Positions 59,242-64,000 of a stretch of DNA of 64,000 nucleotides are shown here, piece by piece. How positions within the stretch are numbered: the stretch's first letter is position 1; every line of letters starts with the position of its first letter. This DNA is from JAMLIA01 sp039810005 (lineage in GTDB: Bacteria > Chloroflexota > Chloroflexia > Thermomicrobiales > CFX8): assembly GCA_039810005.1 (NCBI GenBank), contig JBDHWD010000006.1, positions 1-64,000 on the forward strand, in the 5' to 3' direction. The position numbers and the translations under genes are program-made. A model generated the notes under the pieces. That model made no database searches. It saw nothing but the letters and a program-made list of their open reading frames with translations, and was not told where the DNA came from.

Positions 59242-60534
59242 ATGGCGGCGCTCGAACGGGAAAAGACCGTTGCGATGATCCTCGCCGGTGGTCAGGGAGA
59301 GCGTCTGAGCGTGCTTTCGCGCCAGCGTGCCAAGCCGGCGGTGATGTTTGCCGGCAAGTACCGGATTATCGACTTCGCCCTGTCAAACTGCGTCAACTCC
59401 GGGATCTACGATGTCGCTGTCCTGACGCAGTATCGTCCGCACTCACTCAACGACCACATTGGACACGGGCGGCCATGGGATCTGGACCGCGCGACCGGCG
59501 GCGTCCATGTCCTTCAGCCATATCTTGGGCGTGCGCGCTCGGACTGGTATCGCGGGACGGCGGACGCGATCTACCATAATCTGTTCTACGTGCAGGAAAC
59601 CCGCGCGACCGATGTGCTGATCCTCTCCGGCGATCACGTCTACGCGATGGACTATCGCCCGATGCTTGCGCGCCACCGGGAGCTGAATGCCGACGTGACC
59701 GTCGCAGTCCAGCCGGTGCCGTGGGAGGACGCCAGCCGGTTCGGCGTCATGACGACCGATGACGAGGATCGCATCATCGACTTTGATGAGAAGCCGGCCC
59801 AGCCGCGCTCCAATCTCGCCTCGATGGGCGTCTATGTCTTTCGCGCCGAGGTGCTGCTGGATGTCTTCCGGCGGCCTGACAGTAACCTCTCAATGATCGA
59901 CTTCGGCCACGAGGTCATTCCGTTCCTGATTGGTGATGGCAACGTCTTCGCCCACCGGTTTGCAGACTACTGGCGCGATGTCGGGACGCTGCAGTCCTAC
60001 TGGGAAGCGAACATGGAGCAGCTGGAGGATGTGCCGGGCCTGAATCTGTATGATCCCGACTGGCGCATTCACACGCGCAGTGAGGAGCGGCCGCCAACCA
60101 AGATCATGGATGGCTCGCATGTTTCGCGCGCGCTGCTTTCAAACGGCTGCATCGTGATTCGCGGCGAGGTGTATCACTCGGTGCTGTCTCCGGGGGTGAT
60201 CGTCCATGAAGGAGCGATTGTCCGCGATTCGATCATCATGACCGACACCGTTATTGGACCCGGAGCAGTCATTGACCGCTGCATCATTGACAAGGCCGTG
60301 ACCATCGGCGCTGGAGCGCAACTTGGCGTTGGCGATGACTACGCGCCAAACTGGCTGGAGCCGTCGCGCCTGAACACCGGGCTGACGATCGTTGGTCGGG
60401 GTGCCAGCGTCCCGGCGAAGGTGACAGCCGGCCGCAACGTGCTTGTCGCGCCGGATGTCGATGAGACCGCATTCGAGTCGCTTGAGATCGTCAGCGGAGA
60501 GACGATCGACCCGAATGTGCCAATCTGGTCGTGA
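59242..60534 (+). CDS. glgC: Glucose-1-phosphate adenylyltransferase
   Basis: 430 residues. Makes ADP-glucose for glycogen. Nucleotidyltransferase domain with MILAGGQGERLSVLSRQRAKPAV (about 12-34), DFALSNCVNSGI, SGDHVYAMDY, FDEKPAQPRSNLASMGVYVF and ADYWRDVGTLQSYWEAN. A C-terminal left-handed helix follows (about 290-410: SHVSRALLSNGCIVIRGEV, GPGAVIDRCIIDKAVTIG). ATG 59242 with GGAGAG upstream. No glgA or glgB nearby; the next gene is a GalT/HIT-like protein. Confidence 0.93.
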   Translation: MAALEREKTVAMILAGGQGERLSVLSRQRAKPAVMFAGKYRIIDFALSNCVNSGIYDVAVLTQYRPHSLNDHIGHGRPWDLDRATGGVHVLQPYLGRARSDWYRGTADAIYHNLFYVQETRATDVLILSGDHVYAMDYRPMLARHRELNADVTVAVQPVPWEDASRFGVMTTDDEDRIIDFDEKPAQPRSNLASMGVYVFRAEVLLDVFRRPDSNLSMIDFGHEVIPFLIGDGNVFAHRFADYWRDVGTLQSYWEANMEQLEDVPGLNLYDPDWRIHTRSEERPPTKIMDGSHVSRALLSNGCIVIRGEVYHSVLSPGVIVHEGAIVRDSIIMTDTVIGPGAVIDRCIIDKAVTIGAGAQLGVGDDYAPNWLEPSRLNTGLTIVGRGASVPAKVTAGRNVLVAPDVDETAFESLEIVSGETIDPNVPIWS

Positions 60535-60753
60535 GTAGCCGTCGGCGGGGTGTCCATCGCCGGCGTTATGGCTTGAGACAACGGGGCCAGCGTGGCACAG
60601 TTGTCGATGTGCTGCGCTGCCACATGATCCGGTGCGCCATTCCATGACGCGTGCGACCTGACATGAACAACGGACACGTGCTGATATTGCGCAAGTAGCA
60701 CTCTCGGTGCGCCAGTCCGCAGCGTACGTACCAACATGATGGGGGAGTTGTTG

Positions 60754-61872
60754 GTGGCCGAATCCGCTTTTCTATCTGACTCGCAGCTGGAACAGCGTCA
60801 CATCGTTGATCTGGAGCGCATCCTGATGACGGTGCCGGAGTCGGACCGTGCTCGCTTTGCGCGGCTCTACGAGGTGCTGGCGTCGGTGGGGCGGCTGGTG
60901 CCGCCAGAACACATGCTGCGCTGGATCGATCGATATTTTGGCAGCGCCAAGGCTGTCTCCGAGCAGAAGATCATGCGCGTCACCAACCGCTGGACGCTCG
61001 AAGGCTCGCTGTTTAACGAGCTGCGCGCCCGGCGTCCGCTGGAAGCACGCATCCCGGCTGACCTGGCCGACGAGATCGCGCGGACAGCGCCCGATCCGTT
61101 CTGTGAGCCGGAGCTGAATACGCCGGCCGATGTCTTTGGTCGGATCGAGGGCAAGTACTCGATCAGCGCCAGCAACATCGCCAAGTACGATGGCTATCAC
61201 GGCGTCGTCATCTTCCGCGAGCACGATCCGCTTGCGTTCACCGAACCGTCGGTGCAAGACGCCTTCGACGTCGCGATGCGCTGGCAGGAGGCATGTCACA
61301 GTATTGACGCCGAGGCCATCTATCCGCTGATCATGTGGAACTGCCTCTGGAAGAGTGGTGCATCGATCCCGCACGGCCACATGCAGGTCAGCCTGACCAA
61401 GGGCATGCACTACGGTCACATTGAGCGCCAGCGACGCGCCGGTGTTGCCTACGCCGACGCGCACCACGCGAACTATTACGATGATCTCTATCGCGTCCAC
61501 GAGTCGCTCGGCCTGGGCCGCACCTATAACGACGTCCGCGTGATGGCACATGTCACTCCGCTAAAGGAGAAGGAGTGCATGCTGTTTGGCAACGCGCTGG
61601 ACGAGCAATTCACCCGCACGGTTTATCAGGTGCTGAACTGTCTCACCGACCACCTGAACGTGGTGTCGTTCAACCTCGTCATCTGGCGACCACCGCTGAC
61701 TGAGACGGACGAGGATTGGACCGACTTCCCGGTCATCGCGCGTATCGTCGATCGCGGCGACCCGCTGAACCGCACCGCCGATTTCGGCGCGATGGAGCTG
61801 TACGCGGCCAGCGTCGTGTCGAGCGACCCGTTCAAGGTTGCCGGCGCACTCTGGAACTGCCTCGATAACTAA
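60754..61872 (+). CDS. GalT/HIT-superfamily nucleotidyltransferase-like protein
   Basis: 372 residues from GTG 60754 (GGGGGAG six bases upstream). The core SASNIAKYDGYHGVVIFREHDPL and YPLIMWNCLWKSGASIPHGHMQVSL belong to the GalT/HIT fold; H207 and H209 of HGHMQ form the H-x-H-x-Q site that in GalT binds nucleotide through a covalent His. The N-terminal 110 residues are helical (FARLYEVLASVGRLVPPEHML) and not typical GalT. A late VSFNLVIWRPPL strand closes the barrel. It probably transfers or hydrolyses a nucleotide-sugar or adenylylated metabolite. 219 bases downstream of glgC, so a role around ADP-glucose or sugar phosphate is plausible but unproven. Confidence 0.65.
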   Translation: MAESAFLSDSQLEQRHIVDLERILMTVPESDRARFARLYEVLASVGRLVPPEHMLRWIDRYFGSAKAVSEQKIMRVTNRWTLEGSLFNELRARRPLEARIPADLADEIARTAPDPFCEPELNTPADVFGRIEGKYSISASNIAKYDGYHGVVIFREHDPLAFTEPSVQDAFDVAMRWQEACHSIDAEAIYPLIMWNCLWKSGASIPHGHMQVSLTKGMHYGHIERQRRAGVAYADAHHANYYDDLYRVHESLGLGRTYNDVRVMAHVTPLKEKECMLFGNALDEQFTRTVYQVLNCLTDHLNVVSFNLVIWRPPLTETDEDWTDFPVIARIVDRGDPLNRTADFGAMELYAASVVSSDPFKVAGALWNCLDN

Positions 61873-61953
61873 ACCTCTGCCTCCCCGGATCTCCTGTGCG
61901 CCCCGTATCATGGGCGCGGCCATTGGTGGTGAGACGAGGGGATGGTATCGGGA

Positions 61954-64000
61954 ATGGCGACAGGGGACCTGCGGGTCGGGGTTGATATTGGCGGGACGTT
62001 CACTGACCTGCTGGTGTTCGATCCCGAGCATGGCCGCTTCCAGATTGGGAAGACGCTAACGACGCCGGACGATCCGAGTCAGGCGGTCACCGACGGGCTC
62101 GTCGCGACGCTTGCTGAGGCCGGCATCACTCCGGCGGCGGTGCGCGGCATCGTTCACGGTACAACGCTCGTCACCAACGCGATTATCGAACGCAAGGGCG
62201 CGCGGACGGCGCTGCTGACGACGCGCGGCTTTCGGGATGCGATTCAGATCGGTCGCGAGCATCGCTACGATCTCTACGATCTGTTCCTGGAGATGCCGCA
62301 GCCGCTGGTTCCGCGGCATCTGCGACTGGAGCTGGACGAACGCATTCTCGCTGATGGCACTGAGGTGACGCCCGTCTCGCCTGCGCAGGTGAGCGAGCTG
62401 GCCGACCAGCTCGCCGCTGAAGGTGTCGAAGCAGTCGCGATTGCCCTCATCCACGCCTGGCGCGATCCCGAGCATGAGCGGCAGGTCGAAGCGCTTCTCG
62501 CGGAGTACGCGCCCGATCTGATCGTCTCGACCTCATCAAGCGTCGTCCCGGAGATTCGCGAGTACGAGCGCGTATCGACAACGATCGCCAACGTCTACGT
62601 CCGCCCGATCGTCTCGCGCTATCTGAGCCGCCTGGAGGCATCGCTGACTGAGCTGGGCGTCGGAGGACGACTGCTGATCATGCTGGCGTCCGGTGGAACC
62701 TGCACGGTCGAGACGGCGCAGACATTCCCGATCCGCCTGATTGAGTCCGGGCCGGCGGCCGGAGCCCTGGCTGCGGCTGAGTACGGCCGCCTCTCGGGCA
62801 CGCCGGACGTGCTGTCGTTCGACATGGGCGGCACGACGGCGAAAGCCTGCCTGATCGACGACGGCCAGCCGCTGACGACGGCCGATTTCGAGGTCGGGCG
62901 CGTCTATCGCTTCAAGAAGGGCTCCGGTCTGCCGATCAAGGTGCCGGTCATCGAGATGATCGAGATCGGCGCTGGCGGCGGATCGATTGCCCGCATCGAT
63001 GCACTGGGTCTGCTGAAGGTCGGGCCGGACTCGGCTGGTTCGGATCCCGGGCCGGCCTGCTACGGGCGCGGAGGCGCTGCGCCAACGGTCACCGATGCTG
63101 ACCTCGTTCTCGGCTACCTCGATCCTGAGTATTTCCTCGGTGGGCGGATGGCGCTTGATGTCGCAGCCGCCGAGGTGGCGATAGCTCGCGACGTTGCCGA
63201 ACCGCTGGGAATCGACGTGCTGCAGGCGGCCTGGGGCATCCATCAGGTTGTCAACGAGAACATGGCCAACGCCGCCCGGATTCACGCCATCGAGCGCGGC
63301 AAGGATCCGCGCGCCTATCCGGTGTTCGCGTTTGGCGGAGCCGGGCCGGTGCACGCCTGGCGCGTCAGCCGCATCTTGCAATCCCCGCGTCTGATCGTGC
63401 CGCTCGGCGCCGGCGTGATGTCGACCGTTGGCTTCCTGGCCGCGCCACTGGCGTTTGACTTCGTGCGCTCGTACTACGGACGCCTCGACGCGCTCGACTG
63501 GGCGCACGTCAACGCGCTGCTGGAGGAGATGGAAGCCGAAGGTCGCCAGATCCTCGGCAGCGCCGGCGTCGCGGAGTCGGCCATCACCGTGACGCGGACA
63601 GCCGAACTGCGCTATGCCGGACAGGGACATGAGGTGTCGGTGCCTCTGCGGGACGGATCGCTTGGCGATGCGGACGTCGCTGATCTGCAGCGTGCATTCG
63701 AAGCGGTCTATCGGTCGCTCTTCGAGCGCATCCCGCAGGGGAATCCGGTCGAGGCGCTCTCGTGGCGGGTCGGGGTAGCTGGGCCGCGCCCCGATCTGCC
63801 GCTGCATCAGCTCGCCGGCGCGATTGATAGCGCCGCAACGGCGGAAGATGCGATCAAGCGCGAGCGTCCTATCTACCTGCCGGAAGCCGGGGAGCGCGTC
63901 TCCGTGCCGGTCTATGACCGCTACCGGCTCGGGCAGGGCGCGACGTTTAGCGGGCCGGCGGTCGTTGAGGAACGCGAATCGACCTTCATCGTCGGGCAGG
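61954..64000 (+). CDS. hyuA: Hydantoinase/oxoprolinase A subunit (HyuA-like), 3' end outside window
   Basis: 682 codons are visible from ATG 61954 (an ATG four codons earlier is possible). The ASKHA-type ATP fold starts RVGVDIGGTFTDLLVFDP (residues 6-23), then VHGTTLVTNAIIERKGART, RVSTTIANVYVRPIVSRYL, LSFDMGGTTAKACLIDDG, IEIGAGGGSIARID and AFGGAGPVHAW, all typical of HyuA/OplaH. The B subunit usually follows directly, which would lie past base 64000. Opens 5-oxoproline, hydantoin or acetophenone-like substrates with ATP; the sequence does not decide which. Confidence 0.93.
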   Translation, partial: MATGDLRVGVDIGGTFTDLLVFDPEHGRFQIGKTLTTPDDPSQAVTDGLVATLAEAGITPAAVRGIVHGTTLVTNAIIERKGARTALLTTRGFRDAIQIGREHRYDLYDLFLEMPQPLVPRHLRLELDERILADGTEVTPVSPAQVSELADQLAAEGVEAVAIALIHAWRDPEHERQVEALLAEYAPDLIVSTSSSVVPEIREYERVSTTIANVYVRPIVSRYLSRLEASLTELGVGGRLLIMLASGGTCTVETAQTFPIRLIESGPAAGALAAAEYGRLSGTPDVLSFDMGGTTAKACLIDDGQPLTTADFEVGRVYRFKKGSGLPIKVPVIEMIEIGAGGGSIARIDALGLLKVGPDSAGSDPGPACYGRGGAAPTVTDADLVLGYLDPEYFLGGRMALDVAAAEVAIARDVAEPLGIDVLQAAWGIHQVVNENMANAARIHAIERGKDPRAYPVFAFGGAGPVHAWRVSRILQSPRLIVPLGAGVMSTVGFLAAPLAFDFVRSYYGRLDALDWAHVNALLEEMEAEGRQILGSAGVAESAITVTRTAELRYAGQGHEVSVPLRDGSLGDADVADLQRAFEAVYRSLFERIPQGNPVEALSWRVGVAGPRPDLPLHQLAGAIDSAATAEDAIKRERPIYLPEAGERVSVPVYDRYRLGQGATFSGPAVVEERESTFIVGQ

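Noticed and set aside
62536..63807. 423-codon minus-strand frame opposite the hyuA-like gene
   Set aside because: hyuA motifs run throughout on the plus strand; the minus frame has none.

Overview
The window looks like one stretch of a high-GC bacterial chromosome, most consistent with a Chloroflexota/Thermomicrobia-type organism. The support is indirect: a translin-family protein, Tat-type lipoprotein binding proteins, an F420-type nitroreductase homolog, a LexA box of the GAAC-N4-GTTC type, MocR and PucR regulators, and interspersed CCCTCTCCC / GGGAGAGGG and GGGCGTATTGC-type palindromes. No taxonomic marker was compared, so this stays an inference. I see no rRNA, CRISPR array, prophage or complete insertion sequence.

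Layout. 1-626: 3' truncated translin-family gene on the minus strand. 692-4114: one plus-strand unit of promoter, leucine T-box leader and leuS. A complete tRNA-Ala(GGC) gene sits inside the T-box, where stem III should be; this is the most unusual thing in the window. 4250-6175: acetyl-CoA synthetase with a palindrome-centred promoter. 6544-12385: first oligopeptide importer (binding protein and two permeases, no ATPases) below a D-aminoacylase-family gene. 13212-26603: a minus-strand run of permeases, binding protein, DPP-IV-type peptidase, beta-propeller protein, P5C dehydrogenase and proline dehydrogenase, with a divergent GntR/FCD regulator. It reads as a route for importing proline-containing peptides, cleaving them and oxidising proline to glutamate.

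26597-33686: an MqnA-like protein, then a biosynthetic cluster. A membrane-anchored left-handed-helix / carrier-protein / FkbH fusion overlaps a zinc-ribbon methyltransferase gene; a sugar epimerase and a phthiotriol-type methyltransferase lie on the other strand. 33699-42511: pheA, small membrane, VOC and F420-type proteins, a toroid glycosidase-like protein, amine-oxidase-type and amidohydrolase enzymes, two tandem small lipoprotein paralogs (one frameshifted) and an FtsH remnant. 42621-45824: thpR, prfA and prmC, with a 430-bp nested inverted-repeat island between prfA and prmC. 45869-50387: sarcosine-oxidase-like enzyme, rpmB, a LexA-box-controlled degenerate tyrosine recombinase and a Tat-exported GH3 enzyme with a duplicated C-terminal module. 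50400-61872: MocR, PucR, M42 peptidase, cca, cupin, accD-accA, glgC and a GalT/HIT-like protein. 61954-64000: a hydantoinase A homolog running off the edge.

Much of the content is amino-acid and peptide catabolism set among translation genes (leuS, prfA, prmC, rpmB, cca, tRNA-Ala). Starts were moved inward from the longest reading frame wherever a ribosome binding site or overlap argued for it.
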